NCBI GenBank assembly: GCA_015063125.1
Contig: SUTB01000001.1
Span: 372,001 to 436,000 of the forward strand
DNA from: Thermoplasmata archaeon
GTDB taxonomy: Archaea; Thermoplasmatota; Thermoplasmata; Methanomassiliicoccales; Methanomethylophilaceae
Direction of reading: 5' to 3'
DNA: 64,000 nucleotides
Under the pieces are notes generated by a model. That model did not search any database, was not told where the DNA came from, and was given only the letters and a program-made list of their open reading frames with translations. The position numbers and the translations under genes were made by a program. Of this stretch, positions 31,800 to 41,138 are shown piece after piece (the stretch's first letter is position 1; every line of letters starts with the position of its first letter).

Positions 31800-34490
31800 T
31801 CATGGTTCACGATCATCTTCATCATCCAAACCGACTCTGACATCCCCCTGATCCTCTTCACATTGATCGATTTCTGCATCGAATAACAACAGTTGTTTTT
31901 GTAATTCTCTTTGGGATTCAAATGCATATTCTTTAGACTCAATAATTGCTTTAATCATGTTTCTTTGAACTTGTTTATCGGCCGGATATGATACTATTAA
32001 TAATTCGAAATCTTGTTCTTGCGTACGTCTGCGGTTGCTGTGTCCCGTTGTTATAGCTCTAAAAGCCCGCATATAATACCTACTACGTAACAAAATTGCA
32101 AGGAAGTCAGGATCAATTTCATCATTTGTAATTCTATATACAGGATATTCTTTAGTAACGATGGCTCCATCAAATTCTTTAGGAACCACGGCAATACAAC
32201 CTTTCCATAGGTCTATGCCGGAGTAGACAACATCTCCTTCATGAGCTACGAACCATTTAGAGGGAGAGTCTTCAAAATACATCCCTAACCATTCCGGAGG
32301 ATTATTTCCTTTTCCAGCAGCTCTTCTACGTAACGTGCCGGTTTGAGATATAGTCAGTACAGTAACTTCAACGTCTGGATTATCTTCAGGATGAATTTGC
32401 TCTAGACGTCTAGTCATCAATTCTGTAATGGGGCGAGATATCCACCCAGATCTCTGTATCTGTCTTTCTTGAAGCTTGAACAGATGGTATTTTGGATCTA
32501 AACGATGGCTTGAATGACTCGACCATATTTCTTCAATCGATAAGGATGATGTATTAGCACTAGTTGGCATAAAGTGATTTGGATCAGAAATGAAGGAACG
32601 ATAATCTCCTAAAATGGACCCGTCTTGATTTGTGGCCAGTTTGCCGTTATCTTCTCCGTTATACAGATCATTCTTTTTTGAAGGTAATCCAGTTGTTGTA
32701 TACCCTATGTTACTTGCTTCTGAGAAGAATACCCTGTATGAGTTAGAACATAGCGCCTCGTATATTGGGTCTTTGGCACCCCCAGACACACAATCCTCGT
32801 AGTCTGAATCAAATTGCTGCTTTTCGTCATTTGTAAATTTTTGGAAGAACAGGACAGAAGTTTTGTTTTGTGCACCAGATCTTCTGAAGGCGTAGTCTGG
32901 TAATGAAACGACAGCGAGAATTTTGCCATTTCTGACTAAGTATTCACGAGTAGCAGTAGCGCTATCTTTTCCCTGATTGTTCAACACACCATCAGGTAAA
33001 ACGAAACCTAGTCTTCCTCCAGGCACTAGCATATTAATGGCTTTTTCTAATATGATTATCTCAGATTCGATTTTGGTTTTACCTTTTCCCAGGACAAAAT
33101 TGTTCAGACTGTTTTTACCAAGCTGATCCTCATCACCATCTTTGATGCTATCTCCAAAAGGGGGATTTCCAACAACGACATCAAAATTGTTGGATATCTG
33201 TTGGAGTCTCGGCTTAGTGAAACTTAGTGATAAGCAGCTGCGATCTCCTTCGATATTCGTGTGACCATCATGGTGAAGAAGAAGATTGATCTTACATATT
33301 CTGGCAAGTATCTCGTGTATTTCTATACCATAGACCTTTTGGAGGGCGAAATCTGTTTTGATACGATTCAATTCTGAGCGACCGGCAAATTCTACCTCTA
33401 TATTATTCCAGACTTGTAATAAAACTTCTAGAAGAAAACCTCCACTACCACATGTTGGATCGATGACATACTCATTATGGTTGATATCAAGCATCGACAC
33501 AGTGAACCTTGCAATTGGGCGCATAGTAAAATATTGACCTAACTCACCGCGGAAAACAGATCCGAAGAATATTTCAAAGGCCATGCCAATGTTGTCTACT
33601 GTTGTATCTGTGATGGAGATGTCCTGAAGTATTCCTACTATCTCGAATATCTTATTGTCAGATATCTGAATAGTAGAATCGGGCGGAAATATAGATGAAT
33701 CGACCTTTATTGCTTGTTTAAATAGGGTATGTATACGAGTTGCAACAACGCTAGCAGGTTCTCCTGTTCCAATCTGGAATTTTCTCGGTTCACCATTGGG
33801 TGTGTTACGTTCATCCTCTACTTTAGCTAGCATCAATTTACTCCATTCATCAAAAGATTGGAGGGGATCTCTCTTTCCGCCAGCCCAGATGGTAGAGTGA
33901 GCTCTTTTGACTTTGGATTCTAAGACCTTAGTTGATACAGGCGTAATATCTGTTCCATTAGGGCCTGCAATATAGGTATATTTGGGTACATTTCCATAAT
34001 TTATTGGAACGGAATCTCTGTTTCCTTTAATATTGTCTTTGCGTTCGGTCGCAGGATAGTTCTGGATATCATATAATTTCGAGATTTTTCCATCATCATA
34101 TAATCCCAAATTCGCACGTAGTGAATTTGCATTACCAAATAGTTGTTCAATCCCTTGCAAACGTTCACTACTTGTGAGTTCTGAATGTTTATTCTCAACG
34201 ACAAGATATGGTGTTTTACATGATTCTTCGGCATAAACAACGATATCTGCAAAATCATTAGGCGTACGGCGTGGAACTTCAACCTCTGTCCTCATACGTT
34301 TTGGAGAATAGTGTTTATTCAATATCAGAAAAGCAATAGTTCTAGCCCGTACTTGTTCTTCGGGATCGGTTAATACATAAGACTTTTCTTGGTTAAGGTG
34401 GTAGGTAATCCTACCCCCTTTTATAGACACTATGCCCCTTTCAATGGCATTCTTGATCAAAGAATCTTCTAAAACCCGGTTGATGTCCAT
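31800..34490 (-). CDS. Single-chain restriction-modification-specificity enzyme (Type I/IIG-like)
   Basis: 896 residues. N-terminal HSDR_N-like nuclease domain (about 20-160: DFADIVVYAEE...PYLVVENKHSE gives the D...E-x-K site). An N6-adenine methyltransferase domain follows (about 290-600) with motif I DPTCGSGGFLLEVL (about 342) and motif IV NPPFGDS (about 440). A C-terminal HsdS-like target-recognition half begins near 680 (ISRPITELMTRRLEQIHPED, VLTISQTGTLRRR, DLWKGCIAVVPKEFDGAIVT) and ends in a helix. One polypeptide could therefore cut, methylate and recognise DNA. Markedly AT-rich against its neighbours, flanked by repeat copies, no partner genes: probably acquired by horizontal transfer. 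Confidence 0.85.
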   Translation of the reverse strand: MDINRVLEDSLIKNAIERGIVSIKGGRITYHLNQEKSYVLTDPEEQVRARTIAFLILNKHYSPKRMRTEVEVPRRTPNDFADIVVYAEESCKTPYLVVENKHSELTSSERLQGIEQLFGNANSLRANLGLYDDGKISKLYDIQNYPATERKDNIKGNRDSVPINYGNVPKYTYIAGPNGTDITPVSTKVLESKVKRAHSTIWAGGKRDPLQSFDEWSKLMLAKVEDERNTPNGEPRKFQIGTGEPASVVATRIHTLFKQAIKVDSSIFPPDSTIQISDNKIFEIVGILQDISITDTTVDNIGMAFEIFFGSVFRGELGQYFTMRPIARFTVSMLDINHNEYVIDPTCGSGGFLLEVLLQVWNNIEVEFAGRSELNRIKTDFALQKVYGIEIHEILARICKINLLLHHDGHTNIEGDRSCLSLSFTKPRLQQISNNFDVVVGNPPFGDSIKDGDEDQLGKNSLNNFVLGKGKTKIESEIIILEKAINMLVPGGRLGFVLPDGVLNNQGKDSATATREYLVRNGKILAVVSLPDYAFRRSGAQNKTSVLFFQKFTNDEKQQFDSDYEDCVSGGAKDPIYEALCSNSYRVFFSEASNIGYTTTGLPSKKNDLYNGEDNGKLATNQDGSILGDYRSFISDPNHFMPTSANTSSLSIEEIWSSHSSHRLDPKYHLFKLQERQIQRSGWISRPITELMTRRLEQIHPEDNPDVEVTVLTISQTGTLRRRAAGKGNNPPEWLGMYFEDSPSKWFVAHEGDVVYSGIDLWKGCIAVVPKEFDGAIVTKEYPVYRITNDEIDPDFLAILLRSRYYMRAFRAITTGHSNRRRTQEQDFELLIVSYPADKQVQRNMIKAIIESKEYAFESQRELQKQLLLFDAEIDQCEEDQGDVRVGLDDEDDREP

Positions 34491-34559
34491 TGTATACAGG
34501 TCCGGGATAGGATACTAGAATAACAATCTATTTATTAAAAGCACCAGAAACAGGGTTAT

Positions 34560-34648
34560 TCGACTTCTAGCCTATCACTAAATACCATCCGTCCGATGCA
34601 TATCCGCAGAAACCTCGGAGGATCCGTCTTGAGAAGGAGTGTTGAGAG
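34560..34648 (+). repeat. Promoter/leader repeat, right copy
   Basis: Nearly identical to 31558-31645 over CTAAATACCATCCGTCCGAT and GCATATCCGCAGAAAC, ending AAGGAGTGTTGAGAG just before the ATG of the gene at 34649. It should contain the promoter and ribosome site of the second operon. A more divergent third relative precedes 39533. Confidence 0.7.
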
Positions 34649-34909
34649 ATGGAATCATTCGACTTCGGCATATACGATATGCTGGGAATGGACGCCGATC
34701 CGTTCAGGAACGGCAGGGACTGCTGCTGCATCGTGCACACGAGCGCGGGCAGGTACAGGCAGGCGTTGAACGAATTGAGGGAAGGGAAAGATCACGCACC
34801 CTCCCTTCTGGACGAACTGGAAGCGAGCTTCAAGGATATCCTGTCCGCAGGATACAGGATGAGCTGTGTCTGGGCAAAGCTGTACTACGTTCTGGAGATG
34901 GTTGCATGA
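34649..34909 (+). CDS. Small unknown protein, first gene of second operon
   Basis: 86 residues; ATG just after the leader repeat (AAGGAGTGTTGAGAG). MESFDFGIYDMLGMDADPF then DCCCIVHTSAGRYRQALNEL with three adjacent Cys, helical C-terminus. Ends in an ATGA overlap with the next gene. No family recognised. Confidence 0.58.
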   Translation: MESFDFGIYDMLGMDADPFRNGRDCCCIVHTSAGRYRQALNELREGKDHAPSLLDELEASFKDILSAGYRMSCVWAKLYYVLEMVA

Positions 34910-35667
34910 CCGCCCTGGAGGAATTCTACGACAGCTATCTGCATTATAGCGTGGCGCAGAGGCTGTTCGAGGACACATGCAGGCAGCTCAGGGACTGCAA
35001 AGGAACACTGGACGAGAGACAGGCCTTGGTCGACGAGACGCTCAGGTTGGCCATGTGCGTGACCGACAACGTGGACGAGACCGAGGGACTGATAGCGGAT
35101 ACGATAGAGTTCATACAGTCCGAGGACGGGGATCCCGACCTTCTGGAAGCGATATCGCTGATATCCAACAACCTGAAGGAGGACAGGGCGAGGGCCAACA
35201 GCTACAGCAACTTCATCACGTACAGGAGGATCGGCAACTACGAGAGGAAGCCCAGGAAGCCCCAGATAGCGAATCCGTTCGTCATGATGATGGACGATGC
35301 GCCCGTGGAGGCCATAGTCGTTCCACCCGTAGAGGTCCAGCCCGACCCGGAACCTATCTACGATGATGGAACGGAACCAATCGGGGCATCGGAGGATGCT
35401 TCAGAAGAACCCGAGCCGATCCCGGGGAACGAACCCGAAGAGAGCGATCCGGAGCATCCTCAGGAAGAGGAGATCGGATGTCCGGAAACGGAAGAGGCAT
35501 CCGAACCAGAGAATGAACCGGCTGATTCGGATCCTGAAACCGATGATGGGGAATCGAACAGGAATCCCCTCGCCGTGGAGACGGAAAGGCTCACCTCGAA
35601 GGAACAGGATAAGAAACCGAAGAAGAAGCGCAAGGGCCTGCTGGGAAGGAGGCGATTGCATGATTGA
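34906..35667 (+). CDS. Acidic protein with long charged tail
   Basis: 253 residues from the ATG overlapping the previous TGA. A helical N-terminal domain (1-110: QRLFEDTCRQLRDCKGTLDE, ATLISNN-type helices) is followed by a disordered Glu/Pro/Asp-rich tail (about 130-230) and a basic end KKPKKKRKGLLGRRRLHD. Coupled to the membrane protein downstream. Similar acidic-then-basic tails are seen in proteins that bridge membranes and nucleoprotein, but function is unknown here. Confidence 0.6.
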   Translation: MTALEEFYDSYLHYSVAQRLFEDTCRQLRDCKGTLDERQALVDETLRLAMCVTDNVDETEGLIADTIEFIQSEDGDPDLLEAISLISNNLKEDRARANSYSNFITYRRIGNYERKPRKPQIANPFVMMMDDAPVEAIVVPPVEVQPDPEPIYDDGTEPIGASEDASEEPEPIPGNEPEESDPEHPQEEEIGCPETEEASEPENEPADSDPETDDGESNRNPLAVETERLTSKEQDKKPKKKRKGLLGRRRLHD

Positions 35668-36589
35668 AGCCGTTCTGCCCATCCTCCTGGCGTTCGTCTC
35701 CCTCGGAGCGTTCGAGCTGGGAGGCAGGGTAAGGGACATCATACATGTCGTGATGCCGTTCAAAGACCCGATCACTCTCATCCTATTCGCCTTAGCCCTA
35801 TCCCCCGTGGCCCTGTGGGTGTCAGGGATAGAGCTGATCGACCCTACGGATATCTGGTATCTCGCTTTCGTGGTAGCGTTCGTGTCATGCTATTCGCTTG
35901 CCTATATAAAGGGGGAGCTGAACATGGCGTACATCAACGTCCATACCATCATAAGCGACGAGTTCCCGGGCGGGGCGCAGCATGTGAAACCCGTCGTCTA
36001 CTATTGGGACAGGGACGGGAACCAATGTCTTCAGGAGCAGTCCTTCAAGGAGATCCTGAAGACGGTGATATTCGGGATACGCTCGCCTCTCAGATTGGAT
36101 ACGGGGATGATAAGGAGGACCAGGCCGGTGTTCGTGCAGAAGATCCTCTACCCCATGGTGGCCGTCGAGGCCATAGACGTCGTGGAGGAGAAGATAACCG
36201 AGTTCGAGGTAAGGAGATGGTTCCTAAGGTTCAAGGTTAGGTCATATTCGTACATCCCGGCTCCGTCGTGCATAGACACTACGCAGCAATGGCTGGTATC
36301 CGCATACAACCAGGAGAACCTCACCAAGGAGCTCACCAGGAAGGAGGCCCAGCTGCTGGAAACCAAAACTACAGCGATGTCCTCGTTCTACGCCAAATCG
36401 GCCGATCTCCTGGTGGAGATGATAAACGACAGGACACCCGGAGCGGAGGTGTATCAGGATGTCATAGACAGGCTGGCCCCCGACCCGAGGATGATGGCGA
36501 TACACACCGAGGACAAGAAGCCCGATCTGGCCGTGGAGCCGAAGAGGAGGAGGGGATTCCTCAGAAGGAGGAAGGAGGCGGAGGAATGA
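35660..36589 (+). CDS. Membrane protein of the motor-ATPase cluster
   Basis: 309 residues; overlaps the previous gene by 8 nt. Three hydrophobic helices in the first 90 residues (IEAVLPILLAFVSLGAFEL, PITLILFALALSPVALWV, IWYLAFVVAFVSCYSLAYI), then a cytoplasmic-type domain with VFVQKILYPMVAVEAIDVVE, a coiled coil (ELTRKEAQLLETKTTAM) and a basic C-terminus. Probably the inner-membrane partner of the ATPase encoded at 37793, judged from operon context only. Confidence 0.62.
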   Translation: MIEAVLPILLAFVSLGAFELGGRVRDIIHVVMPFKDPITLILFALALSPVALWVSGIELIDPTDIWYLAFVVAFVSCYSLAYIKGELNMAYINVHTIISDEFPGGAQHVKPVVYYWDRDGNQCLQEQSFKEILKTVIFGIRSPLRLDTGMIRRTRPVFVQKILYPMVAVEAIDVVEEKITEFEVRRWFLRFKVRSYSYIPAPSCIDTTQQWLVSAYNQENLTKELTRKEAQLLETKTTAMSSFYAKSADLLVEMINDRTPGAEVYQDVIDRLAPDPRMMAIHTEDKKPDLAVEPKRRRGFLRRRKEAEE

Positions 36590-37458
36590 TGGACTTCCAG
36601 CAGAATCAGGAACCGCCTGCGGGAGCGGGATCCCTCCCGGATTCCAACACCGCCGAGGCGATACTCTACGGACCGTCCTACTCTTGGATAAAATCCGCAT
36701 TGTGGGTATGGGACGAGATGGAGGACTACCTCCTGAGGAAAGCGGATTCCCTGGAGAGCCAGATAATGGACAGGGAATGGGCGTACAAAGTGATGGTGTC
36801 CAACCGTTACCTCATATTCGCACGCTCCCCGCCCGTCAACGAAGTGTCGCATCTCAAGGACCTCTTCACTCTGAGGGCGCTGTGCAAATGCATCGCGGGG
36901 ATACAGAAGATCGGCGAGTACAGGAGGCAGAACCTGGCATGGGCGAGGATGAAGGGCATAGAGCAATACGTCGGATCCATGGCCGGAAGGGGGATAAGCG
37001 AGGCGGAATGGAAGGCCGCTACAGCATCATACAACATGGAACCGATCACATACGACTATGTCCATGGTTTGGTGCCCAGCATGATGCCCGGAGAGCTTAT
37101 AGATTGGGACGAGGCCCTGAAGGACCTGATGGGTGGCAAGGAGTACGATTCCCTGGTCAACAAGATCTTCGGCATCGACGTATCGGATGTTCCCGTATCC
37201 GAGGAATCAGAGTCCGAGAGGACAGAGGAGGAATCTCCGGCCGAGGAATCAGACGATCCCTCCGTCTCCGACGGATTCTGGCTGGGATTCGGTCCCCTGA
37301 TGGGCGAGATGTTCCCGGACTTCGTCCAGGATGCCATGGATTCCTTGGCCGTATCGGACGACGAATGCTCCAAGGCAGCCGAGTTCTGGGATACTCTGGA
37401 CGTGGACAACCGCGGCGTAATCGACCAGCTCATAGAATTCTTGGAGGCGATGGCATGA
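36586..37458 (+). CDS. Unknown acidic protein
   Basis: 290 residues, ATG overlapping the upstream TGA. Largely helical; a conserved-looking core around ILYGPSYSWIKSALWVWDEM and FTLRALCKCIAGIQKIGEYR, then an acidic Ser/Glu linker (about 205-230) and a C-terminal helical part (DGFWLGFGPLMGEMFPDFVQ). No catalytic motif. Coupled on both sides by ATGA. Confidence 0.58.
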   Translation: MMDFQQNQEPPAGAGSLPDSNTAEAILYGPSYSWIKSALWVWDEMEDYLLRKADSLESQIMDREWAYKVMVSNRYLIFARSPPVNEVSHLKDLFTLRALCKCIAGIQKIGEYRRQNLAWARMKGIEQYVGSMAGRGISEAEWKAATASYNMEPITYDYVHGLVPSMMPGELIDWDEALKDLMGGKEYDSLVNKIFGIDVSDVPVSEESESERTEEESPAEESDDPSVSDGFWLGFGPLMGEMFPDFVQDAMDSLAVSDDECSKAAEFWDTLDVDNRGVIDQLIEFLEAMA

Positions 37459-37796
37459 ATCCAAGGTTCGTCCCGAAGTTCAAGGAGACCATCAACGACA
37501 TGAACAACGAGTACCGCAACCTCCTGAGGGCGTTCAAGGTCAAGGATACGAGGGTGGAGTACCTGAACACGTTCGAGCAGGCTCTCGCTTTGAATCTAAG
37601 CTTCCCGCTCTGGGAGAACGAGAGGTACTTCAGGATAACCACGAAATACCCTCTGCCGGAGGAGGGGTACACGTCCCTCCAGAAGTTCAAGCTGTACCTC
37701 ATGCTGTACTTCTACGTCATGAGGGACGCCGGGCTCCTGAACAGGGAGGCGGAGCTGCAATATTCCGACGATAATCCCATGGAGGCCTTCTCATGA
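37455..37796 (+). CDS. Small unknown protein
   Basis: 113 residues, helical, MNPRFVPKFKETINDMNNEY start, KFKLYLMLYFYVMRDAGLLN near the end. ATG overlaps the previous TGA and its own TGA overlaps the ATPase start. No family recognised. Confidence 0.58.
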   Translation: MNPRFVPKFKETINDMNNEYRNLLRAFKVKDTRVEYLNTFEQALALNLSFPLWENERYFRITTKYPLPEEGYTSLQKFKLYLMLYFYVMRDAGLLNREAELQYSDDNPMEAFS

Positions 37797-38803
37797 AGAT
37801 CAACAGGGACTTCATCGACCGCTTCGTCAGCGGGATCCTCAAGCCCGGGGCCGTGATCGTATCATACGGGATGAGGGGCGGCGGGAAGACGCATTGCGCC
37901 GTATCGTTCTGCCAGAGGATGATTAACCATGAGTATCCAAGCGCCCCGAAGCATGTCGTTCTGATCACGAATGTCATATTCGTGAAGAGGACGGAGAGCG
38001 GATTCGTGACGGAATCCCCGCCCGGTGTGCATACGATTCATTCCATGAAGGAGATCTTCCCGATAGTCGTATACACCCTGGAGAGGTATGGGAGGAAGGA
38101 TACCATGGTGATCCTCCTGCTGGATGAGGCCCAGAACTTCCTTCTAGGGGACATGAACAACGTGGGCGACATGGCATCCAGCATGAAGAAGTTCTGCGGG
38201 ATCATCAGGAAATTCAATCTGTGCCTGTGGCTGCTGTCCCCGGCGATGAGGAATCTGGGGCCGGCATTCAGGAACTTCCTGGATGCGGATTCCGATCCCG
38301 GGAACGTGAACTGCACCTTCCAGAAGGACAACGCAAGGGCCAAGCGCATCATCGAGAAGCACAAGCTGGAGCTGGACCCCAGGTCGCTGGTCTTCGTGAA
38401 GCCGGGGATGAACGCAGGGGAGAGGTACCTTCCCGTGCCCACATCCTCTTGGACGAGGGACCCGGATACGCTGGAGGTGGGGGAATATGCGTACGATAAT
38501 CTATCATCCGCGGATTTTGTCGTGGGAGATTTCCCGTTCCATGAGTTCGTCCAGTACATATCTGGAAAGTCAAGCTACGACATGATCTCGGGGATAAAGG
38601 AGTTCTACGAGATGCTGGAGGATCGGGATGAGGATGCGCCCGTATCGGATGGAAGGATGACAGAGCAGGATGCGGTCAGAGCATACTACGGGAAGCTTCT
38701 GGAAGCCGGGGTGGAGAAGAAGATTCTCGGGAAGGTGTTCGCTCGTGACACCCGCACTCTCGACAAATGGGCAGGCATCGATACCTCGAAGAATAAAGGA
38801 TGA
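37793..38803 (+). CDS. P-loop motor-type ATPase (Zot / HerA-FtsK-like)
   Basis: 336 residues. Walker A GMRGGGKT (residues 26-33), Walker B ILLLDEAQ (about 107-113) with the DEAQ typical of Zot and related packaging or secretion ATPases, then LCLWLLSPAMRNLG as a plausible sensor strand. The C-terminal 60 residues are helical, with a possible DNA-binding end (AYYGKLLEAGVEKKILGKVF). Such ATPases pump DNA into virions, extrude filamentous particles or drive conjugation. Cluster with a membrane protein and acidic proteins supports an export or packaging motor. A terminator hairpin follows. Confidence 0.72.
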   Translation: MKINRDFIDRFVSGILKPGAVIVSYGMRGGGKTHCAVSFCQRMINHEYPSAPKHVVLITNVIFVKRTESGFVTESPPGVHTIHSMKEIFPIVVYTLERYGRKDTMVILLLDEAQNFLLGDMNNVGDMASSMKKFCGIIRKFNLCLWLLSPAMRNLGPAFRNFLDADSDPGNVNCTFQKDNARAKRIIEKHKLELDPRSLVFVKPGMNAGERYLPVPTSSWTRDPDTLEVGEYAYDNLSSADFVVGDFPFHEFVQYISGKSSYDMISGIKEFYEMLEDRDEDAPVSDGRMTEQDAVRAYYGKLLEAGVEKKILGKVFARDTRTLDKWAGIDTSKNKG

Positions 38804-38827
38804 CCGAACGCATCGGTCTCCCCCTTA

Positions 38828-38846
38828 CCCCCTCGGAAAGAGGGGG
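38828..38846 (+). terminator. GC-rich hairpin after the ATPase gene
   Basis: CCCCCTC, loop GGAAA, GAGGGGG, 25 nt after the ATPase stop. No long T-run, but the position fits a transcript end. A TATA-like sequence follows at once. Confidence 0.55.
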
Positions 38847-38856
38847 GGATTAGATA

Positions 38857-38866
38857 GATATATACA
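38857..38866 (+). promoter_or_regulatory. TATA-like element
   Basis: GATATATACA in AT-rich sequence after the hairpin, a likely promoter for the gene at 39094 or for a leader transcript. The 230-nt stretch between it and that gene holds no convincing gene. Confidence 0.35.
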
Positions 38867-39093
38867 CGCCGCGGGAAGCAGCTGATGCGTGCATGCGGTT
38901 TATCTGGGTGCACTTATCCAACTGCATGGGGAAAAGGCAGGTTTCGACTATCCGGAACAGGCTCTTACATGCTGTTTACCGTCATCATTGCGTCATCCAG
39001 CGTTGTTAGACTTTTATCCTTATTCGTTCTTCCTACTCCTGTAACATCATTCACTTTCGACAGACAGACTAGGTGTAGAGGAGACGTGGAAGA

Positions 39094-39315
39094 ATGGAAA
39101 AAGAAAGAGTCGTCGAGTTTTTCAAAAGCAATTTCTTCCCTGACACCTATGACGCAATATATCAGGGAAAATGGAATGGATTTGATGTTTATTCGCCCAG
39201 GTACCCAAAAGGCCTTCGTCTGGGTGAGTACAACTTCGGAATTGTTAAAGAAAATCTGATTCGGATGGCCACTCTTGATGAAGCGCTCAGCATTAATGAT
39301 GAGCTCGATTTATAA
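39094..39315 (+). CDS. Small unknown protein
   Basis: 73 residues, preceded by AGAGGAGACGTGGAAGA. MEKERVVEFFKSNFFPDTYD then WNGFDVYSPRYPKGLRLGEY; resembles a compact alpha-beta domain. TAA stop. AT-richer than the operon genes around it. No family recognised. Confidence 0.55.
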   Translation: MEKERVVEFFKSNFFPDTYDAIYQGKWNGFDVYSPRYPKGLRLGEYNFGIVKENLIRMATLDEALSINDELDL

Positions 39316-39457
39316 CCACGGGGGCTTGGCCTGACAGGCGAGACCTTTCATTTTGCATTTCTTCTATAGGAAAGAACACATCTACTCTGACATTCTTAGG
39401 CTTTGAGTAGACATGAGTTTGGAATCTCTTGAAATCTTTGAAACCGCAATATATGCA

Positions 39458-39531
39458 GACCTCTCACCTACCCTTATCTATCAGTAAAACCCATTATCCA
39501 TCGCAGGAACGACGGTAGCATCCGAACAGGA
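39458..39531 (+). repeat. Promoter/leader repeat, divergent third copy
   Basis: GACCTCTCACCTACCCTTAT, then TATCCATCGCAGGAACGACGG and GGATGTGAGAC, in the same order and spacing as the copies at 31558 and 34560. It directly precedes the gene at 39533. Confidence 0.5.
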
Positions 39532-39532
39532 T

Positions 39533-40273
39533 GTGAGACACATGTGGAAAAGGAAGACCGTCAGCGATGGGATAACCATCGCAACGTTCAACAGCAAGAA
39601 CCGTACAGTATCCGACCAGCATCTTACCCAGATTTTCGCCGATGTCGGAAGGAGATACGGATACGACGATGTGGGAGCGGAATTCTCCCCCCTGACAGAT
39701 TTCAAGGTCAGATGGCAGCGCACCTCTGAATGGATCCGTTTCCAGATATCCGACTATCTGGACCGCGCCCCCGACAACATACTCGTGGGTCTCGCGGACG
39801 TATTGTATGCGAAGATCAGAGGAGAGGACAAGGAATACGACGAGGCCTTCATCAGGTACGTAACCGATGAATCCGTCGCCGGACCGAACCAGAAGGACTT
39901 CCTCAGCAGGTCCAGGAACCTGGGGGGATCCTCCGTCGGGGATTACCACGATTTGAACGACTGCGTTAACCGTCTGAGGGACGAAGGATTAATTCCAGAC
40001 GACCTCCAGTGCGAGCTCCGCTGGGATTCCAGCCCCGGAGGCAAGGCCGCAGGATGCTCCGTCCTCCAGAGGGTGGTATGGGTCAGCAGGGCACTGGACC
40101 AGAAAGGCGTTCCCGAGAACGTGCTGGACTATTGCGTGTACAGCATGCTCTGCCATCTGATGGTCGGATTCACCGGACGTCAGGACGAGGCGGAGCACAG
40201 GAGATTGGTGTCCAGATACCCCATGCAGGCCGATGCGGAGGAATGGCTCTACAGGCAGGACCTGTACCTCTGA
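39533..40273 (+). CDS. SprT-like zincin homologue, catalytic motif degenerate
   Basis: 246 residues from GTG 39533 (or ATG 39542). Homologous along its length to the read-through zincin at 2338-3057: ISDYLDRAPDNILVGLADVL, VGDYHDLNDCVNRLRDEGLI, VVWVSRALDQKGVPENVLDY. Where the relative has VYHEILHLRQ this protein has VYSMLCHLMV, so the first His and the Glu of HExxH are lost and it is probably not a protease. First gene of a run that also contains two intact HExxH proteins. Might have become a binding or regulatory protein. Confidence 0.65.
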   Translation: MRHMWKRKTVSDGITIATFNSKNRTVSDQHLTQIFADVGRRYGYDDVGAEFSPLTDFKVRWQRTSEWIRFQISDYLDRAPDNILVGLADVLYAKIRGEDKEYDEAFIRYVTDESVAGPNQKDFLSRSRNLGGSSVGDYHDLNDCVNRLRDEGLIPDDLQCELRWDSSPGGKAAGCSVLQRVVWVSRALDQKGVPENVLDYCVYSMLCHLMVGFTGRQDEAEHRRLVSRYPMQADAEEWLYRQDLYL

Positions 40274-40277
40274 GACC

Positions 40278-41138
40278 ATGTCATCCGTGTTCCGTAGGAG
40301 GGACATCCCCGTCGGAGAAGACGGATACGTGCCCTTCGATTCGATCGTCCAGAGATTTCATCAGGCAGGGGACCTCAGGGATTCCGATTCGACCGAACCG
40401 ATAGTGCTTCCCAACCGCCTCACACCCGAGCAGATCGCTGATTGGTGGGATGATCCATCAATATGCGACGTCGAGGGCGTGGATACGGAGGATTCGGACA
40501 TCTATTCCGTCCCTCTTTCCATCAGGGGAAGGAAGAGGAGGGCGCTGAAGAGGATCGCCGTATTGGCCGACAAGAAGGAGAGCGACCGCATCAAGAAGGT
40601 GCTAGCCGATAGCTTCACGGCAGAGGAGCTGGAGGAGATGGCCGGCGGGGAATCCCTCATGGTATCGACCAAGCCCCATCTGAGGGACTGCACAGGGTTC
40701 TACCTGAGGAAGCAGGAAACCGTTCCTGTTCCGCAGATCGTCCTGGAAGAAGGGACGACGGACGACGGCATCGTGCACGAAGCGGTGCACCATCTCCGTG
40801 TGAAGGAAGGGAGGTCCTCATTCCCTACGGTCAACGGCATCCTCCATCCGTCATATCGCAGCCTGCCCAAACCGGAAAGGTCGGCGATAATCGGAAGGGA
40901 GGAGAAGGAGACCGTGGCGGAGACCATCGCCAGGACCAAGGTCGATCCGATGGAATCCGGATACTACGAGCGCATCCCGGGGATGCCATCCAGATCGGCA
41001 TACCTCCATGACCAGCAGGTCATCAGCGGGTCGAGGGCCCTGAAGGGCAAGGCAGCGATAAAGGCGGTGCAGGACAACTACGACCGCACGTCGATCTCCA
41101 GGGCGATAATCTCTGGAAACAGGAAGGGGAGAAGATGA
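40278..41138 (+). CDS. Minimal zinc metalloprotease-like protein (HExxH)
   Basis: 286 residues, ATG 5 nt after the previous stop. H167-E-A-V-H171 in GIVHEAVHHLRVKEGRSSF is a zincin site; EKETVAETIARTKVD about 50 residues later offers the third ligand. The region around it (KPHLRDCTGFYLRKQ...PQIVLEEG) is shared with the 422-aa protein at 41984, so the two are paralogues. No signal peptide. It may process an element-encoded structural or surface protein. Overlaps the next start by ATGA. Confidence 0.68.
   Translation: MSSVFRRRDIPVGEDGYVPFDSIVQRFHQAGDLRDSDSTEPIVLPNRLTPEQIADWWDDPSICDVEGVDTEDSDIYSVPLSIRGRKRRALKRIAVLADKKESDRIKKVLADSFTAEELEEMAGGESLMVSTKPHLRDCTGFYLRKQETVPVPQIVLEEGTTDDGIVHEAVHHLRVKEGRSSFPTVNGILHPSYRSLPKPERSAIIGREEKETVAETIARTKVDPMESGYYERIPGMPSRSAYLHDQQVISGSRALKGKAAIKAVQDNYDRTSISRAIISGNRKGRR

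Noticed and set aside
38885-39259. 124-codon plus-strand frame
   Set aside because: Overlaps the better supported 73-aa gene at 39094 in another frame and lacks a ribosome site.
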